Of a stretch of 64,000 nt of DNA, positions 25,692 through 40,200 are shown piece by piece. Source of the stretch: Coriaria nepalensis (taxonomy: Eukaryota > Streptophyta > Magnoliopsida > Cucurbitales > Coriariaceae). How positions within the stretch are numbered: the first letter of the stretch is position 1; each line of letters starts with the position of its first letter. A program made the translations under genes and the position numbers. The notes beneath the pieces were generated by a model. It did no database searches and was not told the DNA's origin. It was given only the letters and a program-made list of their open reading frames with translations. The stretch lies in contig CP114487.1 in assembly GCA_027186245.1 (NCBI GenBank), positions 8,861,001 to 8,925,000 on the forward strand. Reading direction: 5' to 3'.

Positions 25692-28379
25692 ATTTGGTTC
25701 TAACTCAAACTTGTATGATCTTGCTGCAATGTTTTTAAATGGTGAAGGTTGTCGTTAATTTATAGCATTTGAAGCTTAATAGGGTGCTTGCTATATTGGC
25801 CATATGGAAAAAGTCTATTAAGGAAGGCATAGGCCGCAGTACTATTTGACTTTTGGATTGATCAAGACTTATAAGAGGTTGAATTCCTATCTCAACCTTA
25901 TCTTTCAGTTATATATATATTCTTTCAACCACATCCCACCCTCCAAAGATGCATGCTTCGTTACTACACGGTAGCCTCATTAGGTTTGGCTAGAATCAAT
26001 AAGAAATGGTATTTCCAAAAAATACAAATTTCCTTATCAATAAGAGTTGGGATTAATCTAATATTGATAGAGAAATACTTCATTTGACTAAACACGTTTA
26101 CCGCACATGCATTTAAAATGCTGTATGTATCTTAATTGCTAAATTTAAAAATTCCTAAATGAACTCACCCGTCCTATAATAACCCATCCGTCCACATTTT
26201 TTTTCTCTTTAAGAATTTTAGCCACTTTCCTTGCCTTAAAGAAAGGACCTAAGCCACTTTTCTTTTTTTTTTTTTTTTTTGTATTTAGAGACAGTGGCGT
26301 TGCAGCAGCAGCAGTGGATCGGGTTGGGGAAGATGGTTGTGAGCTTAGATTATAGGGAAGATGTCGTGAGATAAAATTATAATAAATGAAACTTAGAGGG
26401 AGGTATGTTTAGTTATTTAAACGTTTGAGAGAAGTTACTCTAGTTTACTCGTTCAAAAAAGTAATTTTAATGAAGCGAGTCAGAGGTCAATAAAATCGAT
26501 AGCATATTAAATTAAAGAAAAAATAAAGATAAATACTTGTAAAATTTAATATATATATATATTATAATGAATTTTTAAAATATATAAAAATTATAATAAG
26601 TATTTAATTTTAAATTTAAATTATAATAAATTTTAATTTTCGTAATGAAATAATTATGTTCCATAATTATTAAATAATTAATATAATTTTAAATTTATTA
26701 TAATTTAAAATTATTTTTTTTAATTTAAATTTGATGTCTTTTAACCCTCATTTGCTATCACTATTCTACTCGCTCTCCACTACTAACCTAAACTTAAAAT
26801 ATTAAATATTTTATTTTATTTCTATCGTTTCAATCTTTTCACTTTTTTTTTCTTTTCTTTTTCTTTTTTATTTTTTTAACCAACCCCTGTTACTATTAAA
26901 TTACTACAACTTCCTCCGTCACCAGTTCCAAAAGTTAAGTTTCGAGGCTTAAAGTTCTGAGGAAATCACTCTATGGATATTTACCGCTCCGCAGGTATTC
27001 TACTTGCATGATTCATTAAGTGTTCCTCACACTTAAAATTCACTTTTCATAAATAGTTTCTTACTTGCCATTTTATTTACCTTCGGTGTAACATATTAGA
27101 CATTTATCATGATTCTTTCACTCTATAATCAAATTAGATCTTTTTTTATTACATACAATGTTATTACGTTAATGTAATGCCTTATTCTATTTCAATGTCT
27201 TTATTTTAGTGCTTTTAAACTTATTGCACATTTAAACTATGCACTTTATTTTACATTGCATTTTAATTTAATGCATGCTTTATTTATCTTATATTTAATA
27301 TATTTATACTTTATTTTATTACATTTTATCTTATCGTACTTACTTTACTTATCATTTATATTATTGTAATTTAAATTATTATTCTTTCGAAACACTTTTA
27401 CTTTTGACACATTTGTATACTACACTTTTTTTTCGAGGACATATCCATTAAACCGAAAATCCAGCGTTCAAGAATTCTCTATTTTTCTATTTGCCAATTT
27501 TTGACATAAAAATATTTCATAAATAATTCTTGGAAATAAAGTAATTTATTTAAATAAAATTTCTTAAAATATTATGATCTAAATGATATTTTTTTTATTC
27601 AACAGTCAAATTCTAAATATATAAAATATCTACGATTTATTTAATTTTTTAATTATAACCCTTTTTTATATAGCCAGGCACAAAAATTAATATATATATA
27701 TTATGTATAATAGACATTTAAAACTTGTATGTTTTATTTGCTTAGTATATTAAAAAAAAAAAACTTATATATTTTATTTGATTATTATGGAAAAAAAATT
27801 GAATAATATATCTTTATCATGCCGGAGGTTTTACCCTTACACTTCCAATCATTTTGATATATTTATCGTGTATGAGTTTAGCACCTAAGGCATTGACATC
27901 CTAGCTCCACCACGGCACGTGATCGGTTCTATTAGTTTTTAAGAGAATATGAAAACTAGAATCGAAGTCTGGTTTATAAAATTAGAAGCATGCAAGCTTA
28001 GTTTTATAAGTTTGAAACACTTGAGTGAATTAAAAATTTAGAGGGTTCATGGATCAAGTAAGGTGTTAATTTCTCATTTCAAATAAGGGTCTTCTTTGAA
28101 AGAACCTAAGTTTATTAACTAAAAAAAATTTGTTTGATCATTCGAGTATTGTATTTCAAACTGTTTAAAAGGATATAAGTCCACTTTTATAGGTTTGAGA
28201 TACATGTTGAGTTTAGATAGTTTAATCTTTTTCTTTATCTAATTAATTTAAACTAACTTTAATAGGTATCAATTGAAATAGATCAACTGGATTGAAATGA
28301 AAACTGAAAAGGGAATGCTAGTGGGATGCCTTTATTCATACATATATATAATACCATAGAAGAGACATGATTCTCTCAG
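25692..28379. other. spacer between the two peptide-gene copies
   Basis: The first ~430 bp (to about 26120) belong to the duplicated segment and match 28699-29095. The remainder is AT-rich, with poly(T) near 26263-26280 and long A/T-only stretches at 26480-26720 and 27260-27340. I found no protein-like frame. Confidence 0.5.
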
Positions 28380-29095
28380 TCAGGGAGAGCCACTCTCAGA
28401 GGATGTCTGAACAGGAGCACCATAGTATCAGCAACAACAGACACAAGCATGGCTCATTCTTAACTGCATCGCAATATCAATTTCATAATCAATAGCAGTA
28501 ACTAAGCATACATCTTCTTTTTTTTTTTTCTTCTTAAGTGCATTTTGGTTAAACGTTGTAATTTAGTTCGCACATAATTTGTGACCCCACAATATGGACC
28601 CTAATTTACCGAGTTGCGCCAGTTGTCGAAATAGGAGACAACACCATGTCAAATATGAGAAGGGTGACCATAATAGACCTGACAGAAGTACCAGCCATAT
28701 TTGCCTGTAATTCAAAACTTGTGTGATCTTTCAATGTTGTTAGATGGGGAAGCATGTCATTTGAAAGCTTAGGGTGTTTGCTAATATTGGCCATCTGGTA
28801 AAAGGCTCCAAGGAAGATGCTGACCGCAGTACTATTTGAATTTTGAATTGATTATTAAGACTCACAGAAGCTCGAATTCCTCTCAACATCATCTTTCATT
28901 ATTTTTTTTCAACCATTTCCCATCATTTTCAAAGATGCCACGTTCCTACATGGTAGCTTGTTTAAGTTTGGCTACCTACAATCAGTAAGAAACAGTATTG
29001 CCAAATATTAGAGTTGGGAGCAATCTAAGATTCATAGAGAAATACTTTATTTAACAAAATACGTTTACCTAAATGAATATTTAAAATGATATATC
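28251..29095. repeat. direct segmental duplication, copy B (copy A 25126-26120)
   Basis: This segment repeats 25126-26120 in the same orientation over nearly its whole length. Shared blocks include ATCAATTGAAATAGA, CCTTTATTCATAC, GAGAAGGGTGACCATAA, CCGCAGTACTATTTGA and AGAGAAATACTT, in the same order. Small deletions and substitutions are scattered through both. It carries the decayed copy of the cysteine-rich peptide gene. Confidence 0.85.
28380..28698 (-). pseudogene. decayed copy of the cysteine-rich peptide gene
   Basis: This is the paralogue of the gene at 25322-25691. The signal-peptide exon from 28698 is well kept (IMVTLLIFDMVLSP). Fourteen bases are missing before the donor, so the exon leaves in phase 2 instead of phase 1, and splicing to the homologous acceptor at 28463 gives a stop after one codon. 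The second exon (28380-28463) has also lost the segment coding for most of the cysteine clusters, while the tail and the original stop position are still visible. Reading on without splicing also stops at once. I conclude it is broken. Confidence 0.78.
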
Positions 29096-31046
29096 TTAAT
29101 TAAGTCCGAAATAATTTATGTACAAAATAATTAGTGTAAAAATAAGTTACTTTTTATATGGACGATTGAGATTAAAAAAAAAAAAATTTATACATTTTCT
29201 TTAATTTTTTTTAAGACAAATTTGCCCTCCAAGTTTGTCTCATTTTCTTTCTTCTCTCACTAACATTTTTTTTATGATTTCACTATTCATTTATTGACAA
29301 ATTTGAAATGAAAATACAAAAAATGCACAAAAGTTTGAAGTTTAACCCTTATTTTGCATTGTAGATCACTTCAACACAAATCTTAGACAGAAGTCCATAA
29401 AACCAACTAAGACAAAAATAGGACAACGTTATTTTCACACGACATCTTTCTAACTAGGAATCAACATATTTATTATTGTTATATATAATTCAAACAAAGA
29501 AACGACATGTCGTCTATCGGACAAATTAAACTCACAACTAGTTGACTTCACATCGCATACTGGCTGGCCGAATCACCAAAATCGGAGCTCTTGAGTCTTC
29601 ACTATTTTAGCTTGGCTGGGAAGTACTGCAATTAGCAAATCACTTATTTTTAATTAATCTTTCCTTTTTGAGTAAATCATTAGTATTTTTGCATAATACC
29701 CAAAATGCCATTCACCTTCTCGATGAGAGAGAAGTAGTAGGGCTTGCTGTAAAGATCATACTTGCTACAAACACAACATACATAAGAATCTGTAGTTCCA
29801 AGCTTTGAGAGCATTTAGAAAGTACAAACTGAAAAGAGAGATTGTGGATCAAACTCGAATATTTGGAGCCACTTGAGGTTTTGTACATCCTCTTCATTCA
29901 TCAAGTGTTTATATGCTTCTGATCTGTGTAATGCTGCAAAATGAAATAGTACCCCCTCATTCACAACAATGTTGTTCAAACACAGCTTGTGACAAGTATT
30001 CTGATCTAATTACAATAGAACGAGTGATATCGGATGATGAAAAGTGCCGCCGACGGTAGGCTTATCTCGTTCTTTTTCGCTACCTGGACAAATATGTCAC
30101 GTTAGTTACAACTATGATCCATGATTTAGCATCATATAGATATAAAAGGACTGTGTGTATATTGAATATTCATAATGCACATAGTAGAACATAGGAGGTG
30201 TACCAGATACATATACATGTAGTCATCATGTCCCCATGACATCATCACATTGTTGAGCCCACAGCCCTGTGAGTAGACCCCACATTTGGTGTTGCTTATA
30301 AGCAGGATTATGATAGTCAGCATTTTCCTTAAAGTACTGCAACTCACATGGTAACATTACTAAGTAATTAGATATACAGATTTAATGGTTAAGTGGAAGT
30401 GAAATCCAATTTTCTTCAAATTCCACTTTAGACTTTACCTTATGATGAAACAATTGATTCATCAAAAGCACAACCAACAGGATATGTATCTCCTACAAAT
30501 TGAATCATATGATTCAAGGAGAGTAAATACTTAGTTGTTGGGCCGTTTCTTCCTGCCTAGGCTAGGAAGTTTTTTTTAATGGGCCGTTGTTGTGAACGCT
30601 TTATTTCTTTGAAAAAAAGAAAAAGGAAAAAGGAGAGTGAATCCAAATTGAAGTGGGCCTATCAAATTATTCACTATTCAGATTCAAAACTGGAACAAAA
30701 TTTGGTCCCGATCCCAGTCTTCAATACCGGAACGAGAACGATACCAATTTGGTACCAAAAATTAATACTAGTACCATATTCAGAATTGGAACTCCTCTCA
30801 CAACCGGAAATATATCCACTTAGTACCATAATGAGAATAATAATAACCTTTGGGCCATAACCTTCTTCAAATGATGGAATTTAGAGCAGACGACCAAAAT
30901 GACAACGGTTAATAATTCCTATTTCTTAACACTATCTTATCTACGGATGATAAGTTAAAATATGCAACTCAACATATCTATTAAAAAAAATAATAATAAT
31001 AAATAAGTTGGGCAACATTTTATACACGTCTGAATTCTGTGATACA
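29096..31046. other. spacer downstream of MED6
   Basis: I see no supported gene. The short open frames here have no domain, splice support or paralogue in the window. The final few hundred bases are the 3' flank of the minus-strand MED6 gene. Confidence 0.5.
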
Positions 31047-34000
31047 TCAAAATTTCATTCTTTTAGCTGGGCCTTGGTCAATGATGGGATCAACAGGAGG
31101 CTGTTGTGGCTCTCCTCCTCCTCCTCCTCCTTGTCGGGAGGTTTCTGGTCCTTTCTCTGCTTCTGCTGTGGGAAGGGGAGTGTAACCTTCCGGAAATGGT
31201 GGAGGTGGTGGAGCAGGTGGAAGCTGCAAGCAGTGAGACAAACTGGAGTTTCAAACATTGAATCAAATGAACCAATCAGGCTAAAGGATAACTGAGTCCT
31301 AATTTTCTTAAAAGTTTTCTAAAACTTTGTTTGGATTTAATTTATTAAATTTTCAAACTCTTAAATAAAATACATTATGTCAATTTCAATATAATTATAT
31401 ACTAAAAAACGGTTTCAAAAATCTGGTTCTACTCCCACTAAAGACAAAGTAAGCCCAAATGTTAAACATGTTTAGAGAAAGGACCATCAAATTTGTTGCC
31501 CATTTGATTACTTTTGGACATTTTGATGGACCATCTCTAAGAGTGATGTGCGTGCGCACATACACACACCATATTATGTTATATATTCATGGAACCTTTC
31601 TCTTCTTAAATAGAGAAACAATATAATGGGATTATACGAAAGTTACTTTGCGCTGTAATGATGCGAGAAAATGATCTATTCGCTTCACTTCCTTCAAGTC
31701 AATTGTTTCTTTTCCAGCCTTTGACTCCACGTTCTCATTTTCAGAATCGACTACACCAGAAATGACAGAAATAGCTAAAATCATAACCATTAAGGTGAGT
31801 GAAAAGAAAGAAAGAAGAAGAAGAAGCATATATAGCAAAGATTCAAACAACATCATTCACACAGAATGGGAAAACATCCCATATTGGTATGAAGATATTT
31901 TAACACCAGAATTCAGTGTCCAGAAAACCAAGAAAGAATCAATCAAGGTGGTATGCCATTCAAAACTCAAAATGGTCAGGATCTAAGATGAAGAAGAGTA
32001 CAGAGAAATTTCACAGATAATGATATCTACAGAGTTTCCTTTCATGAGGAAGTCATTATTTGCCTGTGAAGTTAGAACTGAAGTTTGATGATAATTCTTG
32101 AATAACGAACAACAACTAAACCTGTTTACAAACTAATCAAAGGCTGTACTGTGAACAGTAATAAACACAGAATATTTCATATAAAAGCACATAAAAGAAA
32201 ATTTCACATATAGCATAAAGACCATGAATATGTGCAAGTTAAAGCTGCAAAAAAATACACAAGAAATAATCTGTGCCTAAACTGAAAAATAATATGCTCA
32301 AAATAAAAAAGGAAAGCAAGATCACAGCAGTCCTAAACTAGAACACTGAACTGTAGGACTGCACAGAACCATTTATTGGTATCATTATTTTTTTCAAGTG
32401 CCCAGGCTATCCTGAACTAGCAAATCATATCAATGCCAAGAACAGCTTATGATGTAAATTATCATCTCTTTTCTAATTACACAATCATAAGAAACATAAA
32501 GTAACTTTCATTACCGTTTCCAATCTTCTCCAACTTTGAGGCAGCCGTGGTGAAGGCCTTTGATATATAATATAGAGCTCGTCCCTGCAGCAGAAACAAA
32601 AAACCAAGTTGAATTAAATTCTTTTCTACTGGATATTGACATACAATTGATAACTTCAAATGAATGGGAAAAAAAAGCACTTCGGTCTGGGTGTAGACTT
32701 AATCAGCTGTTGCGATCGTAAACAAGCACCTTTCAATTAGATCATGCTACATAATAAAACTTGCTCCTGAAAAAATATAATGAAAAAGAAGGAAATAAGA
32801 GGATCTTACAACTCGAGCAGCAAAAACATTACACAGCTGAGGCGCCTGATAAACCGAACCATCCAAGACATAATAAGTCAGCATCGGTGTAACTTTATCA
32901 GGACCATCCCTCTTTTGCTTACGGAAAACAAAAAGATGGGGTTCCATGACATCATTTAACATAAACTCTATACCAGTCATTTTCCTGTTAAAACGAAACA
33001 ACTATCAATAATGACCTAGCCAAAGGGAAGCCTTTCCTGTAACACTCAAACATTGTCATCATATGATCCTACTATAGAGTATTTGAACCAGCCATTAGCC
33101 AACTTTCTCTATATATGATACATTATCAGTGACCTGAAAGACTTGATGCACATCGCAGACTAGCTCCTGTTTAAAATAAGGTGATTCTAGCAAAATTGTA
33201 GGTTGAAATGATTGCAGAGTAACTCAAGTTTTATTTCCGAGTAATCCCTGTTTAGGAACTGTTACATTTTTACATCTTTTGAGTAGCCCGCAAAAGTGTC
33301 GTTCTCCCTTTTATGTTCGGAAATTTGCCACATTTGATGGGTGCCTTGCATAAAAGTCTAAGTACTTAAAGATACCAGACCGGACATAGAAGTAACACTA
33401 AATGTGTGCTCCAGGTTCCTAGGGCATCCGAGAATTTACTGAAAAATTAAATTACCAAACCCCTTGAGTCAAATATGTTCTAAGTTGGGATTCTACAACA
33501 TTCACGATTCTCTGTGGCAAAAACATTCATTACATTTCATACTTCAACTCAATGCTGACTCCAAATAATCCAGTTAAACATACATTGTAACTCATATTCT
33601 GCAACTCTTATATATAAGTTCCAGCTTAAGGCATCTATGGGTAGAACAACCCTACAATATCAATACCAGGATAAATCCTTGTTCTTTGGATTGATAAGAA
33701 AACAAGACCTAATGTTCTACTTTAAAAGGAATTTGATCGTAATATACTCCGCGTAGAATACATAAGTAAATTGCATTACTTAATTTCTAAAGCGTTCGTA
33801 TAAAAACGCTCCTTTTTTTTTCCCCCCTTTTCCATGGAACGAAACAGTATTGACGATAGCTCAATTGGGAAAACACAAAACCCTAGGGAACAGAACAAGA
33901 CTAAAAACAAATTACAGAGGTTAGGGGATTTGAAATCATACGTGAGTTGAGAAAGATCGAGGGGATGAACTGAGCGCAGCCTAAGGTGCTCATTGTTACA

Positions 34001-34195
34001 GGTGTAGTCATAGAACGGAGACAAGGCGAAGTAGTCGAATACCAAGTTGCGATCGAGGGGGTAAGTGTTGAGCCAAAGCTGGTCCCTGAAACATATTCCA
34101 GTCATGTCGGTATCTGGAGGTTGTGGCGGCGCCGGTGTCTGTCCTCCCTCGAAGTTAGAGCCCCCCGGCGGCCCCACCACCGGTGGCGTCGCCAT
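31047..34195 (-). CDS. MED6: Mediator complex subunit 6
   Basis: MED6 is a head-module subunit of Mediator, the nuclear coactivator bridging transcription factors and RNA polymerase II. Five exons splice in phase: 33942-34195, 32810-32984, 32515-32584, 31647-31750 and 31047-31223. They total 780 nt, or 259 residues, a normal plant MED6 length. The conserved core runs from about residue 30 to 165: [36 protein letters not shown], then [16 protein letters not shown] and [18 protein letters not shown], and ALYYISKAF. The N terminus is Pro/Gly-rich. The C terminus is also low-complexity: [14 protein letters not shown], then six glycines encoded by a CTC-type triplet repeat, ending in a basic AKRMKF. 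The first intron is the longest (957 bp). No damage was seen. Confidence 0.96.
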
Positions 34196-34828
34196 CTCCT
34201 ACGTCAAGCAACTTACGAACACTCTTACTGAGGGTTGGACTTCAAAACTTGGGCCATTTTCATTCGGGCTAGAAGCTAATCACAGACTTCACAGTTTTTG
34301 TAAGCGGGTTTGGGGCTGATCTTCAAATTTCAAAAATCTTTGATGACTTATACTTAAAAAAGATTTAATTTAATAATTAAAATTTATTAAAATTATAATC
34401 GTTAATTTAAATTTAATTTTTTCTTAAATCTGACAATTTATCAAGTCTATATGGACTCCCCCACCCCAAATGTATTTTTCCAAAAAAAATACAATTTGAT
34501 CAAAATGTTGTTTTAGGATTAGGTTTTTCGAATATCGATTTATCGGAACGCTAATTTAATAAATCGAATCAAATAAACATTAAATTTGTAAAATCTTAAT
34601 TGAAAGATCATATTTATAAGATTTAAAATTTATGTGTTGCTGTGTTTGATATCAATTTTCTCTAAGATATCTAATTAAAACTTTCCGGCTTATTCAAATT
34701 CACATGTTTAATCTAAATCTTAAATAATAAAAAAAAAATTTCTTATCAAAATCAAAATTTAAAGTCAAACTTTAATTATGTTAAATTTACGGTTATATGT
34801 TCTTGTTTCTAAAATTTTCAGGAAAATT

Positions 34829-34865
<37 letters not shown>

Positions 34866-37234
34866 AAAGTTAGGGTGATAAATCTTATTTTTCACTATAA
34901 TTAATTTTATTATTGATTATCCTAATCAAATATACTATATATGGCCTAAAATTGGAGACTAAATAACATCACATAACGTCAAAGAGTAAACACAATCAAT
35001 CAATCATATATAGTGTTATATATATATATATATGAAAAATAACTATATGGTATATATATATTTATATGAGAAATTTTTATATAGATTTGATTTCTAAAAT
35101 TTTTTTTATGAAAATATTTTTCCCACATGAAATTTGGCATCTTTATAATTAAAAAATACCTTTAAAAATTATAATGCAACACGAATTCAACATAGCTCAT
35201 GCATAATTGAATAGTCAACAGAAATAAAATAAATAAATTATTTATTTTTAATATATATAATTACAATATCTCTAATAGTTTTCGCCACGTTATTATATAT
35301 ATATTTGTTTCATATTTCTTCTTTCTTAAAGTCATGTAGCGAAAATTGATCAGTTTGTTCGCGAGTAGCTGGATCGAACTCGACACGTCGTAATGAATCA
35401 TTCGGAGAATCCCGAAAAGAAAAAAACGAGCTTGATTAGTGTTTTAATCAGATTTTAATGAGCTGATCTAGGAACCAATACTAGTAATTAACTACTAGCA
35501 TGGTTCGTGAAACTCGTCAGTAGCTTCTGAAGAAACAGCTTGAGACCAATCAAACTCAAACTAGTTTAAGTTAATGCATTACCTGATTCTCTCTTCTAAT
35601 TCTTTTTTAGTGTTTATTAGTTTATATATAATTTCCACTAAACAAACTCAGTCTCAATAACCGTACTAAAGATCGAGTTTGGAAACTCACAAGTACTCTG
35701 AATTATGTCAACTTATCGAGAAGGATACGTACATCGATGTACGTGGAATTGAACTTCTTCTTCTAACTTGAAGGAACTGTCAGTAAGGGCCCCACAAGAA
35801 CCGCATTAAAGCGTCCAGCCATCAATGTGATCAAGTTGTCGGGTTGACTCTAATTTTGTTGACCAAATGATAATAATAACAATAATTGCTTTAATTAAAC
35901 ATCTCCTCTCTAATCTAATTACTATTCCTTTCGGAAGGGTGGATATATATATATATATATATATCATAATCGATCATATTATTAAATATGTTGATGTTAT
36001 TTTTTAGATTGATTTATATATTATATTAATTTTTTAATAAAATCAGATTGTTAGAATTATTATTATTTTTAATATGATAAGATTATAGTCATAAATTATA
36101 TAAAATTATATTGAACCGAAATTATATGAAATATTTTCTTAATCTACTCTATAATTTTCCTGTAAATTTTCCTGAATTTAAACATATATTTTTATCTAAA
36201 TGGCGGTATAAATAATTTATTTTAATATGTATATGTTGTTAGATGAACACGTGGATAAAACACCCGTTAAAGACACTTGCCAGCCACATGAGGCTGCAGC
36301 TGAAATTGCCGGAAGAATAAGAAAAGGAATCAAATATTCAAAGTAATCACTTCTATCTTCCATGGAATTAAATGAAAACACAAATTTAAAAAGAGAATCT
36401 CATTACTATACTCAACTATTTACAATCTGTCTTCCACCAATTTAGCTAGCAGCCACGACTTCTTATCATTTTACATACCACAAGAACGACTTCTTATTAC
36501 CCTTATTAAATAAGTCAATTATTAGTACAACAAACACTGGAAGAACATTTAAATACGACCAGTCACAAACCGAAATGATGCTCCTCCGAAGTACTTCAAA
36601 AAAAAAAAAAAAAAAACTCATAAATTAAAAAAATTAATACTTAAAATATATTTATAAATAAAAATCAGCTAAAATAATTAAGTATTCCTCCCACTATCCA
36701 CATATATATATATATATATATAATTATAGAACTTAGAATGAGTGAAGAAATTCTGCAAGAGATACAAAGTCAAATCATTATTGGTAGCTAGTGGGCTCTA
36801 TTGCTGCAGCACGATCTATAATTTTATCCATTTCAATTTTTTTTTTTTATTTTTTTTTTGTGTTCTTACAGACAAAATTGGTGACGAACACTACATAATG
36901 ATTTGACAGATTCCATATACTCGAATTTTATTTATTCATTTATTTATTTTTGTAACTTCCTGGAATAAATTGGCCAATAATCATCGAATTAATCTCATTG
37001 ACTTGATCGTAACTATTATAACCAAACCGCGTAAGCCAGTAGTAAGACAACCAAGTTTCAAAAGGATAAGGGAAAAAAAGAAAGAAAGAAAGAAGAATCT
37101 TAAAATATTAGTTGCATGGTTATATATAATATACCTCTTTTCCTTTTCAATGTCAACTATTTTGCTTTGAGAAATTTTCGATGGTTTAAAAACAAGCAAA
37201 AAGATAGCTAGCAAGCTCAAGAGAGTTTCCATCA
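34196..37234. other. divergent spacer between MED6 and the receptor kinase
   Basis: MED6 and the receptor kinase are transcribed away from each other, so both promoters lie in this 3-kb spacer. It holds several (TA)n microsatellites (34831-34859, 35015-35032, 35944-35964, 36703-36722) and a poly(A) run at 36598-36617. A TATA-like stretch at 37122-37131 lies about 105 bp upstream of the kinase start codon. No other gene is supported. Confidence 0.55.
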
Positions 37235-40200
37235 ATGGCGTCTCAGGTCAAACCCTTCCTCTTTACCCTTCTTGCTACTCTCCCTCTCATTTCTCTTGTT
37301 CTTGCCCAGAGCGATCAAACCGGTATGAATCTATAATATTTCTCATCATTTCAAACCTAAATTGCGTTAGATACTTGATAACTGATCGTGTAGAACTGCA
37401 CGCATGTTTTAATTAATTTGCAGGGTTCATCAGTTTAGACTGTGGATTAACATCAAACGAAACCTACGTAGAGCCAATTACAGGTTTAAAGTACACAACA
37501 GATGCGAAATACATCGACACGGGAGAATCCAATTCGGTATCATCTGAGTACTTAACTACATCTCTCAAACAACAGCTCGCAACTCTCAGAAGCTTCCCGG
37601 ATGGAGTCAGAAACTGTTACAACATAAGTAGTGTCGTAAAAAACACCCGATACTTGATCCGAGCTAGCTTTCTATATGCAAATTACGACAACCGGAACTT
37701 TACGCCCTCGTTCGAACTCCACTTTGGTCCGAATCTTTGGGATTCCGTCACGTTTGAAAAGGTGAATACTATCCTACACAAGGAGATCATTCACATTCCC
37801 TCCTCAAATTATATTGAGATTTGTCTTGTGAACACGAATGATGGGGACCCTTTTATTTCGTCGATTGAGTTAAGGCCCCTTTTAAACGACACTTATGTAA
37901 CTCAAGGTGGAGCCTCTTTGAGTACGTTCTTGCGGCTTGATGTTGCTTCGACAACCAATGATACTTACAGGTCAGTTATTTTCTAGGCATAGAGAAAATT
38001 GTAATATACTCTAGACATATAACTATGTTCGTTATATAAGACTATTTATCGATAATGAAAAATATATCTAACAGACAAATGATATTTCTGTAGGCTGATA
38101 TATTTATTGCATAAATTTCCTTTTTCTTACTAAGGTACAAGGATGATGCATTCGATAGAATCTGGTCCCCAGCAGTTCCCCTAGCGGCTTGGACAACCAT
38201 AAGCACCGATTTAACAATCGATCGTACCAGCCACATCGACTTACAACCGCCGCGCCAGGTGATGGTGTCGGCTGCGATCCCAAAAAATGCAAGTGCACCT
38301 ATGGAATTCAATTGGGCTGGACCCGATACTACCACCGAATTCTACGTCTACATGTATTTTGCAGAAATCCAAGAGCTGTCGGCCAATCAGAGTCGATTAT
38401 TCACCATCTTTCTAAATGGGCGTCCTTGGCTAGAGGAGAACGTCCGTATCAGCTACCTTAACTCAAACGTTGTTTATAGCACCCTCCCGATAAGCGGGGG
38501 CACATATGATTTTTCACTTGTTAGATCTAACGGTTCCACACTTCCGCCCATCCTCAATGCCATAGAAATCTACTCCGTCATCAAATTCCCTCTATCTGAA
38601 ACCGACCAAGGAGATGGTATGTATGTTATGTTCTTTATTGTATTAGCTATTGAAACTGGAGTTTGATTAATCTAAAATCTCATTGAACAAAAAAAATGTA
38701 GTGGGCGCCATGTTAAACGTAAAGAGTGATTATGGAATAAAGAAAAATTGGCAAGGAGATCCTTGTGTGCCAAGAGATTACATCTGGGAAGGGGTTGGCT
38801 GTATTAACTCTACGGATTCTGATTCTCCTAGAATCAACTCCTTGTAAGCATTTGACTTTTTCACCTATTAAGTTGATTTTCTACTTATTTATTATTTCTA
38901 TTTTTTATCTTATACTAATTTAAATGGTTGCACTTCTATAATCAGGAACCTATCGTCTAGTGGACTAATTGGACAAATAACTTCAGATATTGCCAATCTC
39001 CAATTACTCGAGATCTTGTAAGACATTCTTTTTCCCTATTTAATCAATTTATTTTTTTCATAAATAATTATATTTTTATTTTTATTTCAATTTTGTTATT
39101 CACAGTTATAGTATTTGAACCTCCTCTTAATGTTAATATATTGTCTATGATATTTCTTAGGGATCTGTCTAATAATAGCTTAAGTGGATTAGTACCCGAT
39201 TTCCTCACTCAATTGTCTAAGCTGAGATTTCTGTAAGTTTATCATTGGAACTAATGATACTAAATATTTCATTAATGCTACTAATTAAATTTAATCTATA
39301 ATTAAAATACACATCAAACTCTCAATTATTTTGCAGAAACTTGGGAAATAACAACTTTTCAGGAACCATTTCACCTGGGCTCACTGATAAGTCCTCACTA
39401 ACAATAATGTATTTAGTTTTCTTTTTAAACAAAATTCAAAGTTTAGTACAATTCTGACCAAATTTAAGCAATAACTTAAGAAATGATTCATTTGTTGTTA
39501 TAACTTTTGGTGTTGATATATAGTGTGGACGGAAATCCGAATCTAGGATCGACTACAAACACTACCAGCAATGGGAAGAAGAAGAAGAGCAGTGTTGTCG
39601 GTCCGGTCGTAGGATCAGTTGCAGGAGTTATTGTTGTTGCATTGATCATTGTGGCTGCTATTTTTTATTTCTATAAAAAGAACAATCCCCGAGGTTAGCA
39701 TAATGATTAAATTTTTATGGAGCTCATTAATAGAATTTTTTCTTGCCTCTCACAACTCTTTCCATGAACAAATCATAATAAAATTATGCCAATATTAATA
39801 AATTAGGAGCTGTAACAACGGAGATTGAGGCGATTAGAAGTACTCCTAATAGCCAAGCAAGTCCGGGACCGTGGGTAACGGCAAAACGAGATTACTCGTA
39901 TTCAGAAATATTGAGCATGACCAACAACTTTGCAAGATTGCTAGGTGAAGGTGGCTTTGGAAAAGTGTACTATGGTCGTATAGAAAACACCGAGGTGGCC
40001 GTAAAGATGCTCTCGGAAAAATCAGCTCAAGGCTATCAACAATTCCAGGCAGAGGTAGGAGATATTGAATCAATTAATCCAACAATACTTGCAACGAACT
40101 TACTTTTAATAAATTTATATATGATGATAGTTTTGTTATGATAGGTTGAGCTTCTTCTGAGAGTTCATCATAGAAACTTGACAAGCCTTATCGGATATTG

